Assembly (NCBI GenBank): GCA_015063795.1 | Contig: SVTL01000004.1 | Location: 1-64,000 of the forward strand | Origin: Oscillospiraceae bacterium | GTDB taxonomy: Bacteria > Bacillota > Clostridia > Oscillospirales > CAG-272 | DNA length: 64,000 nt | Direction: 5' to 3' | In this document: positions 35,217 to 46,826 of the stretch, piece by piece | Layout of the letters: each line of letters opens with the position of its first letter | How positions within the stretch are numbered: the first letter of the stretch is position 1 | The notes under the pieces: generated by a model | Database searches by the model: none | Told to the model about the DNA's origin: nothing | What the model saw: only the letters and a program-made list of their open reading frames with translations | Translations under genes and position numbers: made by a program

Positions 35217-36235
35217 ACAACTTTCTTTTCAACCAAAGCGGTCCCGACCGCGACGTGGTCTTTTCCTCCCGCGTCCGCTTCGCCCGCAACGTGAAGGACT
35301 ACCCCTTTTCCGACCGCATTGACCTCCCCTCGCAAAAGGAGCTGGAGCAAAAGATCCTCGCGCTGTATGACAGCGAGGAGTTCACCGTCCTTCCCTTTGA
35401 GGGGCTGGGCGCCGCCGAAGCCCTCTCCTACGCGGAAAAGCTGCTGGTCAGCCCCGAATTTGCCGCCGCCAAGGGACCGCACACGCTGGTTCTCAACGAA
35501 AAGGAGTGCCTGTCGGTGATGGTCTGCGAGGAGGACCACATCCGCCTGCAGTGCCTGAAAAACGGCTTTGCCCTTGATGAGGCCTTTGAAGCCGCTTCGC
35601 GCGAGGAGGCAAGACTGGATGCCTCGCTCTCCTTCTCCTTTGACGACACGCTGGGCTATCTCACCCACTGCCCCACCAATCTGGGCACGGGCATGCGGGC
35701 TTCGGTGATGCTCTTTTTCCCTGCGATCACCACCTGCGGACAGATCGAAAGCGTGGCCTCGTATCTGAGCAAGATCGGGCTCACTCTTCGCGGGCTCCAC
35801 GGCGAGCACTCCTCCCCCGAGGCCTGTATGTTCCAGATGTCCAACCGCGTCACCCTCGGTCTGAGCGAGGAGGAGACGCTCAAGCGCATCAAGGAGGCCG
35901 CCTCCAGACTCATCGAGCAGGAGCGTACCCTCCGCAAAAAGCTGCTGGAGACCGATCCCACCGCCATCCGCGACCGCATCCTCCGCTCCTACGGCATCTT
36001 CCGCTATGCGGAGGTAATGAGCTCCAAGGAATTCCTCTCCCGTTATGCCGACGTCCGTTTCGGCATCGCCGCCGGCATTCTGAGCGGCATTGACTACAAC
36101 ACCGTCGATCCCCTGCTGGCCGATGTGATGCCCGCCTCGCTGATCTGCGCGTTCGGCGAGCGTGCCGAAGCAGACAAAGAACGCGATCTTTTGCGCAGCG
36201 CCGTGATCAAAAGCGCTCTGAACGGGCAACAATAA
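35213..36235 (+). CDS. mcsB: Protein arginine kinase McsB
   Basis: This 340-residue phosphagen-kinase-fold protein phosphorylates arginine in target proteins, marking them for ClpCP. It shows SSRVRFARNVKDYPF, the active-site cysteine C153 in THCPTNLGTGMRASVM and the C-terminal phosphoarginine-sensing RDLLRS. The usually invariant NEEDH substrate loop reads C105-EEDH109 here, an Asn to Cys change. It overlaps mcsA by four bases, so the pair is translationally coupled. Confidence 0.95.
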   Translation: MNNFLFNQSGPDRDVVFSSRVRFARNVKDYPFSDRIDLPSQKELEQKILALYDSEEFTVLPFEGLGAAEALSYAEKLLVSPEFAAAKGPHTLVLNEKECLSVMVCEEDHIRLQCLKNGFALDEAFEAASREEARLDASLSFSFDDTLGYLTHCPTNLGTGMRASVMLFFPAITTCGQIESVASYLSKIGLTLRGLHGEHSSPEACMFQMSNRVTLGLSEEETLKRIKEAASRLIEQERTLRKKLLETDPTAIRDRILRSYGIFRYAEVMSSKEFLSRYADVRFGIAAGILSGIDYNTVDPLLADVMPASLICAFGERAEADKERDLLRSAVIKSALNGQQ

Positions 36236-36310
36236 GGAAAGCAGACCGAATACAACGCAACAAGCGCACCCATCCCCCCAAAAAAACCGAAAAAGGAGGT
36301 TTTTCTTCTT

Positions 36311-38833
<2,523 letters not shown>

Positions 38834-38853
38834 ACAGCAAAGTGACTGACTCA

Positions 38854-39065
38854 TATGGGCACGCGCGATAACGAAGGATTCACATAAGTGATTCAAGCGT
38901 GCCCATAATGAATTGCCCTTGTGGGCATGAATTGGCTTGCGCCGTGAATTGAACTTCGTTCATGAATTGCCTTCGGCATGATAAAGCATAGCAATTCAAT
39001 TCATGAAAACAAAGGTTTCAAATCATGAAGCCGTGAGGCTTCCATTCATGACGCAAAGCGTCAAT
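38854..39065. repeat. Hairpin array 3 (ATGAATT-type spacers)
   Basis: An 11-base stem (38854-38864 with 38897-38907) opens the array. Short hairpins follow, separated by ATGAATT-like words: GCCC-TTGT-GGGC, GGC-TTGC-GCC, GAAC-TTC-GTTC, a GAATTGC/GCAATTC stem (38964-38970 with 38991-38997) enclosing GCC-TTC-GGC, then GAAGCC-GTGA-GGCTTC and GACGC-AAA-GCGTC. Spacer and GAAC unit match array 2; the GACGC unit is the inverse of one there. Confidence 0.8.
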
Positions 39066-39101
39066 TCGTTACGATCGGGAGAAAATGGTCTAAAGCAACG
39101 C

Positions 39102-39148
39102 AAAAGCACTTATGACACACGATGTATTCGTTATCATACGTGCTTTTT
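39102..39148 (+). terminator. Terminator-like hairpin after array 3
   Basis: AAAAGCAC and a second ATGA segment pair with TCAT and GTGCTTTT; T-run follows. It may end clpC read-through. Confidence 0.5.
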
Positions 39149-39222
39149 GTTAAAACTTCGTTATTGGGCTCACGCTTAAGTCGGTCCCTTTTTATCCTTT
39201 TTCGTACTCCAAAGCGGCAGGC

Positions 39223-39747
39223 TCATTCCCCGTCGTCCCGGCTCTGCAGGATCGCCAGCGAGCGGTCGAGATACACCTTATGCACCAGCGCGATGATGGC
39301 ATTCCGCAGGATGGTCTTATACTCCGAATGCTCCGCCCCCACGTTTTCATACGTATCCTTCAGCCCGAACACCAGCGCCAGCACGCTTTCGAATTCGTTG
39401 CAGAAATAGTCATACGCCACCTGCACGTCATAGCGCTCCTTCTGCATACGCAGCATGGTCTGGATGCCCTCCAGCGGCATCACGCCCTTGGCCATGGCGA
39501 TGAAGATCAGATAGGCGATCTGCTCGCGGCTGTACTGCTTTTTCACCGGGCTTTCGATCAGCTTCTTCTTCACATAATTGCTGATCATCGAGGAGGTGAC
39601 CGTCAGCCCGCCCAGCGGCGCCAGCACACCCGAGACATACTTGGTGGTCTGCTCCAAAAAAAGCCCCACATCGGGGATCTCCCCGTATCGCGGCAGACGG
39701 AAGCCCTCGATGCCCCGCGCCATCTCCTCATTCATCGGTCGTTTCAT
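39223..39747 (-). CDS. DUF1836 domain-containing protein
   Basis: This 174-residue protein matches DUF1836: an HTH-like N-terminal part with GLTVTSSMISNYVKKKLIES and KKQYSREQIAYLIFIAMAKG, resembling a MerR-type fold, followed by a helical domain. This family is confined to Firmicutes and has unknown function; a DNA-binding role is inference from the fold. The ATG at 39745-39747 has AGGAGA upstream; a longer frame begins inside the promoter. Confidence 0.85.
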   Translation of the reverse strand: MKRPMNEEMARGIEGFRLPRYGEIPDVGLFLEQTTKYVSGVLAPLGGLTVTSSMISNYVKKKLIESPVKKQYSREQIAYLIFIAMAKGVMPLEGIQTMLRMQKERYDVQVAYDYFCNEFESVLALVFGLKDTYENVGAEHSEYKTILRNAIIALVHKVYLDRSLAILQSRDDGE

Positions 39748-39782
39748 GCCATTGTCTCCTTTTTTCGTCCTTTTTCCTCTGT

Positions 39783-39811
39783 ATGATAGCACAAAACGGA
39801 AAAGAAATCAA
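39783..39811 (-). promoter_or_regulatory. Promoter of the DUF1836 gene
   Basis: On the minus strand, TTGATT (39806-39811) and TATCAT (39783-39788) have a 17-base spacer. Confidence 0.65.
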
Positions 39812-39840
39812 GTACCCTGACACAAGTTTTTCAAAAACTC

Positions 39841-39869
39841 TTGACAAGTTCTTTTAAAACTGATATAAT
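39841..39869 (+). promoter_or_regulatory. Sigma-A promoter of the degV-like gene
   Basis: Consensus TTGACA (39841-39846) and TATAAT (39864-39869) have a 17-base spacer. Confidence 0.9.
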
Positions 39870-39939
39870 GCTCTTGCAATCCGGTAAAAAGAGCCGTCAG
39901 ACAGCTCACCCCATCCACAACCGATACGAGGTACCACCC

Positions 39940-40773
39940 ATGTCTTATAAAATCATCGCCGATTCCTCCTCCGACCTGTTCGCCCTTGACGGCGCGGACT
40001 ATGCCTTTGTCCCTCTGACCATCCACTGCGAGGACAAATCCTTCACCGACGGTCCGACGCTGGACATCGCCGCCATGAATGCCGCGCTGAAGGCATCCAA
40101 AAAGCCGTCCGGCACCTCCTGCCCCAGCATCGGGGACTGGATCGAGGCCTTCAGCGGAGCGGAGGAGGTGTTTGCCGTCACCATCACCGGCTCGCTGTCG
40201 GGCAGCTATGCTTCGGCGGTAGCCGCCGCGGACCAGTACTGCACCGCGCATCCGGGGCGGAAGGTCTGCGTGATCGATTCGCTGTCCACCGGTCCGGAAA
40301 TGGTGCTTCTCATCGACAAGATCGTCGCCTGCAAGCGAAACGGCGTTTCCTTTGAGCAGACCGAACAAGCCGTGAGAGACTATGCCAAGCGCACGCACCT
40401 GCTCTTCGCGCTGCAATCGATGAACAATCTGGTGAAAAACGGACGCATCTCCCGCGCCAAGGCCACCATCGCCGGTGTGCTGGGCATCCGCGCCATCGGA
40501 AAAGCCTCCGAAAAAGGCACGTTGGAGATGCTCAAGACCTGCCGCGGCGAGAACAAAACGGTGGCGGGGCTGTACGAGGAGATGATCGCCCACGGTTACA
40601 CGGGCGGGCGCGTTTTCATCGCCCACTGCCTCAATCCCGCGCTGGCCGACAAGACAGAGCAGATCATCCGCAAGACCTTCCCGAACGCCGAGATCGCGAT
40701 CCGTCCCACCGGCGGTCTCTGCAGCTACTACGCCGAGGAGGGCGGGATTTTGGTCGGCTACGAAAGCAACTGA
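39940..40773 (+). CDS. DegV family fatty-acid-binding protein
   Basis: This 277-residue protein has the DegV/FakB fold: MSYKIIADSSSDLFAL at the start, a TSCPSIGDW segment, VTITGSLSGSYASA (fatty-acid carboxylate-binding Ser/Thr loop) and VIDSLSTGPEMVLL. In other Firmicutes such proteins present a fatty acid to the FakA kinase for phosphorylation. No fakA lies in this window. The start at 39940 has only a weak ribosome site (GAGGTACCACCC). A strong terminator follows. Confidence 0.92.
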   Translation: MSYKIIADSSSDLFALDGADYAFVPLTIHCEDKSFTDGPTLDIAAMNAALKASKKPSGTSCPSIGDWIEAFSGAEEVFAVTITGSLSGSYASAVAAADQYCTAHPGRKVCVIDSLSTGPEMVLLIDKIVACKRNGVSFEQTEQAVRDYAKRTHLLFALQSMNNLVKNGRISRAKATIAGVLGIRAIGKASEKGTLEMLKTCRGENKTVAGLYEEMIAHGYTGGRVFIAHCLNPALADKTEQIIRKTFPNAEIAIRPTGGLCSYYAEEGGILVGYESN

Positions 40774-40780
40774 ACAAAGC

Positions 40781-40832
40781 AAAAAGAGTGAGCACATTCA
40801 AGGTACTCACTCTTTCTTTTTTTTAAAAAGGG
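40781..40832 (+). terminator. Terminator of the degV-like gene
   Basis: AAAGAGTGAG and CTCACTCTTT flank a 13-base loop, followed by a T-run. Confidence 0.9.
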
Positions 40833-40871
40833 ATGTCTGAAAAAACGCCTTTTCCGCAGTGCGAAGGGGAA

Positions 40872-42197
40872 TCAATGGTACTTGGGCAGGTAGTCGCCGT
40901 GGGCCTCGATCAGATCGTCGCAAAGCGAGATGATGTCGTCAATGGACAGCTCGGCAGCGGTGTGGGGATCGAACATGGCCGCGCGGTAGATGTCCTCCTT
41001 CTTCTTGGAGACAGCCGCCTCGATGGTCAGCAGCTGCACGGCGATGTTCTGCTGGTTCAGCGCGGCCAGAGCGGTGGGAAGCTCGCCCTCCCGACACGGG
41101 TTGATGCCCCGTCCGTCCACCATGCAGGAGACCTCAACGCAAGCCTTTTCGGGCAGATTGGAGATCAGAAAGCCGGTGTTCAGCACGTTTCCGCCCACGC
41201 GCAGAGGCGTGTCGGTGACGATGGCGTTGAGGATCTTCGCGCCGTACTCATGGGACATGCTGTGCGTCAGCGTTCCGTCGGCCACGCCGTTGGTCTTGCG
41301 CTTGCGGTCGATGTTGATCTGATTCTCGCAGCGGCGGATGTACTCATCCAGCGGAATGTTGTACCGCTCGATCAGCTCGGGGTAATTCTTCTTGAGGAAG
41401 AAGGCATTGTATTCGGCGTTGTGCTCGCTGGACTCGGTGCAGTAGTAGCCCAGACGGCGGATGTATTCAAAGCGGACCAGATCGTCACAGTCGCTCTTTT
41501 CCTTGGCAAGCTCGGCCAGCGCACGCTTTCTCACCTCGGGATACAGGTCCTTGCCCGTGCCGTCGCGGAGCTCCAGCAGCCAGGCCATGTGGTTGATGCC
41601 GTAGATGCGGTCGGTCAGCGGCTCTTTGTACTCGATGCCCAGCTCCTTGAGAAGATTCGGCGAACAGGTCTGCACCGAATGGCAGAGACCGACGGTCTTC
41701 ACCCCCGTGTGGTGGAGCATGAAGCCGGTGAGCATGGCCATGGGATTGGTGTAGTTGAGCAGGAGCGCATCGGGACAGACCTGCTCCATATCGCGGGCAA
41801 AGTCCTCCATGACGGGAATGGTGCGCAGCGCACGGAAGATACCGCCGATGCCCAGCGTGTCGGCAATGGTCTGGCGGAGACCGTACTTCTTCGGCACCTC
41901 AAAGTCGATGACCGTGCCCGGCTTATAGCCGCCCACCTGAATGGCGTTGATGACAAAGTCCGCATGGTGAAGCGCGTCCTTACGGCTCTCCACGCCCAGA
42001 TATTTGTGTATGACCGCTCTCGATTCGTTGTACTTTTCGTTGAGATAGCAAAGCGTTTCATAGGTCTCATTGAGCCAGGGCTCGTAAATATCGTACAGCG
42101 CGATCTCGCACTCGCGGATGGCGGGCGTGAGCATCACATCGCCCAGTACATTCTTGGCAAAAATGGTGCTTCCTGCACCCATGAAGGCAATTTTCAT
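40872..42197 (-). CDS. GH4 family alpha-galactosidase/alpha-glucosidase (MelA-like)
   Basis: This 441-residue protein has an N-terminal NAD-binding fold (MKIAFMGAGSTIFAKNVLGD), the NYTNPMAMLTGFM segment and the metal site C172 in LCHSVQ with H203 in GINHMAW. GH4 enzymes cleave glycosides by an NAD- and Mn-dependent oxidation-elimination route, in the cytosol. The pattern fits the MelA branch (alpha-galactosides), but substrate choice within GH4 is not certain from sequence. It has its own promoter, divergent from that of the GH26-like gene. Confidence 0.92.
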   Translation of the reverse strand: MKIAFMGAGSTIFAKNVLGDVMLTPAIRECEIALYDIYEPWLNETYETLCYLNEKYNESRAVIHKYLGVESRKDALHHADFVINAIQVGGYKPGTVIDFEVPKKYGLRQTIADTLGIGGIFRALRTIPVMEDFARDMEQVCPDALLLNYTNPMAMLTGFMLHHTGVKTVGLCHSVQTCSPNLLKELGIEYKEPLTDRIYGINHMAWLLELRDGTGKDLYPEVRKRALAELAKEKSDCDDLVRFEYIRRLGYYCTESSEHNAEYNAFFLKKNYPELIERYNIPLDEYIRRCENQINIDRKRKTNGVADGTLTHSMSHEYGAKILNAIVTDTPLRVGGNVLNTGFLISNLPEKACVEVSCMVDGRGINPCREGELPTALAALNQQNIAVQLLTIEAAVSKKKEDIYRAAMFDPHTAAELSIDDIISLCDDLIEAHGDYLPKYH

Positions 42198-42244
42198 CGG
42201 ATCATCCTCCGTTTTCGTATCGTTTGTCGGGACCGGCCCCCACC

Positions 42245-42274
42245 ATTATACACGCTTTTTCACGCGCTTGTCAA
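42245..42274 (-). promoter_or_regulatory. Promoter of the GH4 gene
   Basis: On the minus strand, TTGACA (42269-42274) and TATAAT (42245-42250) have an 18-base spacer. Confidence 0.85.
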
Positions 42275-42310
42275 GTTGTTGCCAAAGAAAAACGAACAAT
42301 CGGCTCCGTC

Positions 42311-42339
42311 TTGACATCGCCGCGATCTTGGTCTATAAT
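42311..42339 (+). promoter_or_regulatory. Sigma-A promoter of the GH26-like gene
   Basis: Consensus TTGACA (42311-42316) and TATAAT (42334-42339) have a 17-base spacer. Confidence 0.88.
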
Positions 42340-42383
42340 GGAAAACGATTCTTTCACACTTCACACAACGAAAGGCATTTTTT

Positions 42384-44810
42384 ATGAAGACTTCACCGAT
42401 CCGACGCTTCTCGCTTCTGATGGCCGTCTGCCTGCTCTTTACGCTTCTGGCCCCTTCCGCTTCCGCCTTCAATCACTATCCTTATTGGGCGCTTCAGGCG
42501 GCCTACGGCAATGCCGTCTCCTCCGGCGATGACGATGCCCTGCTCCGTGCCTGTGAGGGGATCGTGTCGCTGTATGCCGATTTTCCCGATGCGGATGCCT
42601 CCTACCGCGTGGAGGTGCCGTCTCTGCAGGCGGCCGCCGTTTACGAAAAGAGAGGACAGTACCGCGATGCGCTTCGGATGTACGAGGCCTACAAGGCCTG
42701 CCTGGAGGTACGCAACCGCTTTGTGAACGAGGACGTGAGCGAGCGGCTTTTGTATGCGGAAGCCTTTCTCGATGCCTATGCCTACACCGAGCCGACCGTA
42801 TACGCCCATGCGAGCCGCGCGGCGGACGTTCCCTACTACGGAGCCAAGCATGAGCCGCAGGCCGGCACCTACGCGGGCATGTGCTCCTACGCCGGCGCGC
42901 CCTACGACACCTCGCTGAGCAACGGCTATCTGCTCTATGCCACCTTTGAAAGCGAATCCTTCCAAAGCTTCGAATGGGTCCTGCCCAAGACCGATGCCTC
43001 CTATCTGCTGGAGGCCGCCTGGAATCTGCCCCACGCCTACACCGAGCAGGGCGCCATCGAATACCTGAACAGGATCGCGGGCGGCTCCCTCGACTCCTAC
43101 ATCCGCGGCGATCTGCAGTATCTGAACGGTCTGCGCCAATGCAAGGTGCTGCTCCGCTTTGCGGCCGAGGTCAACGTCTGGGGCGTGAACAACCTCTACA
43201 AGGCGAGCGGACAGCTGGAGGAGTTCAAGACCGCATACATCAAGGCCTTCCGCCACATCCACGATCTGGCCGAGACCTATGCGCCTAATGTCGCGATGGT
43301 CTATTCGCCCAACGACATCTCCAACCTGTACGTCACCCACAACGACTTCTACCCCGGCGACGACTATGTGGACTGGGTGGGCTTTTCCTCCTACGGCAAT
43401 CTGTCCGACGAGGCCACAGGTCAGCACGCGGACATGAACGATACCTACTACAAGCGCGGGCTTTACGAGAACCAGCTGGTCAAGATCATGGACATCGTCC
43501 GTGCCTACGGCGACCGCAAGCCGATTCTCGTCTCGGAGTGCGGCTTCATGTACCGCTCGGACAGCAGCCGTCAGACCGAGGAGCACGCCAAGCGCGCTCT
43601 GGAGACCTTCTACGCTTACATCAACATGCTCTATCCGCAGGTGAAGGCGGTGTTCTATTTCAACGCCGACGCGGGCGGCGAATGCTTCAGCCTGCACAGC
43701 AACCGGGCGATGGCCTCTGCTTATGCCGAAGCCGTCCGCTCCAACCGCGTCATGGCCGATACGCTGGCCGGCCGATCGAGCGGCTACACCCGTCTGGAAA
43801 CGCTGAACGAAGTCAGAAGCGATCTGACGCTTTCGGTCTATGCGGCCTACCCCGGCAGCCCGTCTTTGCAGGTGGAATACCTCGTGGACGGACAGCGCGC
43901 CTCCCTCACCGACCGCATCCCCTATACCTGCACCATCCCCGCCTCGATGCTGGGCGCCGGCAGCCATTCGCTGAAGGTCATCACCCGCGCGGGAGAGAGC
44001 GAATACACCAAATCCTTCACGCTTCATGTGCAGTCCGACGGGACGGTGAGCGCCGAGGCGATTCTCCATGAGGGCGGGCGCGCCACCTGCAGCGCCAAGG
44101 CGGTCTGTACGGTCTGCGGTCAGCCCTACGGCGAGATCGATCCCAACGCACACGCCGTCTCCTCTGTGTGGAGCTTCTCGGACGGACGGCATTACCACAT
44201 CTGCGAAAACGGCTGCGGCACGCTCTTTGATGCCGTTGCTTGCTCGGGCGGTGCGGCCGACTGCGTGAACAAAGCGGTCTGCGCCGTCTGCGGCCACCCC
44301 TACGGAAGCCTGAGTGAGCATCAGCCGCAAAACCGCTTCACCACCCTTGACGGACGACACGCACGCCGCTGTCAGACCGCGGGCTGTACGGCCGTGTTTG
44401 ACGAGGGCGCATGCGCCGACTCCGACAGCGACCGCATCTGCGACATCTGCTTCGGCGCGATGCCCATCAAAGCACCCGAAACGACAGCCGTGAGCGAGAC
44501 GGCAGCAACCGCGGAAAGCACGACCGCCTCGACCGAAGCAACGGCTTCGCCCGAAAGCAACGCATCCTCCTCTCAAGCCGAGGCGTCTGTCTCTCTGCCC
44601 TCCCCCGACAGCAGCGATTCGCCGCAGGCAACGGCCGCCCCCGCCGAGCCGAAATCGACTTCTCCCGCCTTTGAGTCCGAGCCGGAAAGCGAAGAGGAGC
44701 TCACCGACTCCTCGCCGTCAAACGGAACGCTTCTGCCTCTGGTCGGTCTTGCCGCCCTCTCGCTGATCGTTGTTGCCGTTGTCCTGTGGCGGCTGGTCCG
44801 CAAGTGGTAA
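42384..44810 (+). CDS. Membrane-anchored GH26-like glycoside hydrolase with Cys-rich repeats
   Basis: This 808-residue protein has a signal peptide (to about residue 28) and a helical TPR-like region (30-135). A GH26-like catalytic domain follows: [14 protein letters not shown] supplies a likely acid/base E262 (E-V-N where E-M-N is usual), VYSPND and [18 protein letters not shown] are typical of GH26, and PILVSECGF gives the likely nucleophile E385. After it come a beta-sandwich, three Cys-rich modules (CxxCGxPYG pattern, 560-690), a Ser/Thr/Glu-rich stalk and a C-terminal membrane helix with RLVRKW. GH26 members cut beta-mannans and some other beta-glycans. The exact substrate is not known. 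Confidence 0.85.
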   Translation: MKTSPIRRFSLLMAVCLLFTLLAPSASAFNHYPYWALQAAYGNAVSSGDDDALLRACEGIVSLYADFPDADASYRVEVPSLQAAAVYEKRGQYRDALRMYEAYKACLEVRNRFVNEDVSERLLYAEAFLDAYAYTEPTVYAHASRAADVPYYGAKHEPQAGTYAGMCSYAGAPYDTSLSNGYLLYATFESESFQSFEWVLPKTDASYLLEAAWNLPHAYTEQGAIEYLNRIAGGSLDSYIRGDLQYLNGLRQCKVLLRFAAEVNVWGVNNLYKASGQLEEFKTAYIKAFRHIHDLAETYAPNVAMVYSPNDISNLYVTHNDFYPGDDYVDWVGFSSYGNLSDEATGQHADMNDTYYKRGLYENQLVKIMDIVRAYGDRKPILVSECGFMYRSDSSRQTEEHAKRALETFYAYINMLYPQVKAVFYFNADAGGECFSLHSNRAMASAYAEAVRSNRVMADTLAGRSSGYTRLETLNEVRSDLTLSVYAAYPGSPSLQVEYLVDGQRASLTDRIPYTCTIPASMLGAGSHSLKVITRAGESEYTKSFTLHVQSDGTVSAEAILHEGGRATCSAKAVCTVCGQPYGEIDPNAHAVSSVWSFSDGRHYHICENGCGTLFDAVACSGGAADCVNKAVCAVCGHPYGSLSEHQPQNRFTTLDGRHARRCQTAGCTAVFDEGACADSDSDRICDICFGAMPIKAPETTAVSETAATAESTTASTEATASPESNASSSQAEASVSLPSPDSSDSPQATAAPAEPKSTSPAFESEPESEEELTDSSPSNGTLLPLVGLAALSLIVVAVVLWRLVRKW

Positions 44811-44841
44811 CGCGGTAAAAAAAGCAAAAACGAATACGGAC

Positions 44842-44878
44842 AAGCGTCCTCTGCTTTCGCGTCGGGGGACGCTTTTCA
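44842..44878 (+). terminator. Terminator of the GH26-like gene
   Basis: AAGCGTCC pairs with GGACGCTT around a 17-base loop, followed by TTTC. Confidence 0.55.
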
Positions 44879-44929
44879 TCTCCCCCCGTCCTCCGATTGC
44901 AACAAAAGCGAAAAAATTTATGAAAACCC

Positions 44930-44958
44930 TTGAAAAGAACGGCATTTTTCGATATAAT
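44930..44958 (+). promoter_or_regulatory. Sigma-A promoter of lepA operon
   Basis: TTGAAA (44930-44935) and TATAAT (44953-44958) have a 17-base spacer, 30 bases before the start codon. Confidence 0.85.
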
Positions 44959-44988
44959 GATAGAAATGAATTGTTTTTGAGGTATGTT

Positions 44989-46806
44989 ATGTCTGACAGA
45001 CAGAAAAAAATACGCAATTTTTCCATCATCGCCCACATCGACCACGGCAAGTCCACGCTGGCCGACCGCATTCTCGAATTCACCAGCGCGGTGGAGAAGA
45101 GAGACATGGAGGAGCAGCTGCTGGACAACATGGATCTGGAGCGTGAGCGCGGCATCACCATCAAGGCCCGCGCCGTCAAGCTGAACTACCGCCACACCGA
45201 CGGGGAGGAGTATGTGCTCAACCTCATCGACACCCCCGGACACGTGGACTTCAACTACGAGGTCTCCCGTTCGCTGAACGCCTGCGAGGGCGCGCTGCTG
45301 GTGGTGGACGCCACGCAGGGCGTGGAGGCGCAGACGCTGGCCAACGCTTATCTGGCGCTGGAGAGCGATCTGGAGATCCTGCCCGTGATCAACAAGATCG
45401 ACTTGGCCGCCGCGGATGTGGAGAGAACCAAAAGCGAGATCGAGGATATGCTGGGCATCCCCGCCGACGGCTGTCCCGCCATCTCCGCGAAGACCGGTCT
45501 GAACATCGATGCGGTGATGGACACCATCGTCAAGGGCGTCCCTGCCCCGGGCGGCGATGCGTCTGCCCCCCTCAAATGCCTCATTTTCGACTCCTACTAC
45601 GATTCGTATCTGGGCGTGGTCGTCTATGTCCGTGTCTTTGACGGACAGGTCAAAAGCGGCGACCGCATCCGCATGATGGGCACCGGCGCCGAGTTCGAGG
45701 TGGTGGACGTGGGCTATATGTCCCCCTTCGGTCTGCAGAAGCATGACACGCTGAGAGCCGGCGAGGTCGGTTACATCACCGCCTCCATCAAAAACGTGGC
45801 CGACACGCGGGTGGGCGACACCATCACCACCGTGGAAAACGGCATCGATGAGCCCCTGCCCGGCTTCAAAAAGGTTCTGCCCATGGTCTATTCGGGCATC
45901 TACCCCGCCGACGGCGCGCGGTACGGCGACCTGCGCGATTCGCTGGAAAAGCTGATTTTAAACGACGCCTCGCTCACCTTCGAGCCCGAGACCTCGGCCG
46001 CGCTGGGCTTCGGCTTCCGCTGCGGCTTTTTGGGACTGCTGCACATGGAGGTCATCCAGCAGCGCCTTGAGAGAGAATTCAATCTGGATCTGATCACCAC
46101 CGCCCCCAGCGTTGTGTACAAGATCCTTCTGAAAAACGGCGAGACGGTCTACATCGACAACCCCGCCAACTACCCCTCCCCCGACGAGATCGAGGAGGCC
46201 TGCGAGCCCATGGTCAAGGCCGGCATCATCACGCCCACCGAATTTGTGGGCAGCATCATGGAGCTTTGTCAGGAAAAGCGGGGCAACTTCATCAACATGA
46301 CCTACCCCGACAAAAACCGCGCCGAGCTGCACTACGATCTGCCGCTCAACGAGATCGTTTACGACTTCTTCGACGCGCTGAAGAGCCGCAGCAAGGGCTA
46401 TGCCTCCCTCGACTACGAGCTGAACGGCTATGCGCCCAGCAAGCTGGTCAAGCTGGATATCCTCTTGAACGGCGACATCGTGGACGCTCTGTCCTTCATC
46501 GTGCACGAGGAAAAGGCCTATGTCCGCGCGCGCAAGCTGACCGAGCGGCTGAAGGACAACATCCCGCGCCAGCTGTTTGAGGTGCCCGTGCAGGCGGCGG
46601 TGGGCGGACGCGTCATCGCCCGCGAGACCGTCAAGGCCCTGCGCAAGGACGTGCTGGCCAAGTGCTACGGCGGCGACATCACCCGTAAGAAGAAGCTGCT
46701 TGAAAAGCAGAAGGAAGGCAAGAAGAAGATGCGCCAGCTGGGCAGCGTTGAGGTCACGCCTGAGGCGTTCATGGCCGTCCTGAAGCTGGATTCGGATAAC
46801 GATTGA
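44989..46806 (+). CDS. lepA: Elongation factor 4 (LepA)
   Basis: This 605-residue GTPase has canonical motifs: AHIDHGKST (G1), DTPGHVDF (G3, catalytic His present) and NKID (G4). The LepA-specific C-terminal domain contains [20 protein letters not shown]. LepA acts on stalled or assembling ribosomes. The ATG at 44989 has a TGAGG site and follows the -10 box by 30 bases; the longer open frame upstream is not supported. It heads the operon with hemW. Confidence 0.97.
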   Translation: MSDRQKKIRNFSIIAHIDHGKSTLADRILEFTSAVEKRDMEEQLLDNMDLERERGITIKARAVKLNYRHTDGEEYVLNLIDTPGHVDFNYEVSRSLNACEGALLVVDATQGVEAQTLANAYLALESDLEILPVINKIDLAAADVERTKSEIEDMLGIPADGCPAISAKTGLNIDAVMDTIVKGVPAPGGDASAPLKCLIFDSYYDSYLGVVVYVRVFDGQVKSGDRIRMMGTGAEFEVVDVGYMSPFGLQKHDTLRAGEVGYITASIKNVADTRVGDTITTVENGIDEPLPGFKKVLPMVYSGIYPADGARYGDLRDSLEKLILNDASLTFEPETSAALGFGFRCGFLGLLHMEVIQQRLEREFNLDLITTAPSVVYKILLKNGETVYIDNPANYPSPDEIEEACEPMVKAGIITPTEFVGSIMELCQEKRGNFINMTYPDKNRAELHYDLPLNEIVYDFFDALKSRSKGYASLDYELNGYAPSKLVKLDILLNGDIVDALSFIVHEEKAYVRARKLTERLKDNIPRQLFEVPVQAAVGGRVIARETVKALRKDVLAKCYGGDITRKKKLLEKQKEGKKKMRQLGSVEVTPEAFMAVLKLDSDND

Positions 46807-46826
46807 AAGGATAACGGTAGTGTATC

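Larger units (their letters stand above)
38834..39222. other. Gene-free region downstream of clpC holding hairpin array 3
   Basis: No gene is supported. The stretch holds the hairpin array (38854-39065) and a terminator-like hairpin (39102-39148), between two convergent genes. Confidence 0.7.

Noticed and set aside
42393-44576. 727-codon antisense frame opposite the GH26-like gene
   Set aside because: Composition is typical of an antisense shadow, rich in Gly, Val and His, with no recognisable domain.
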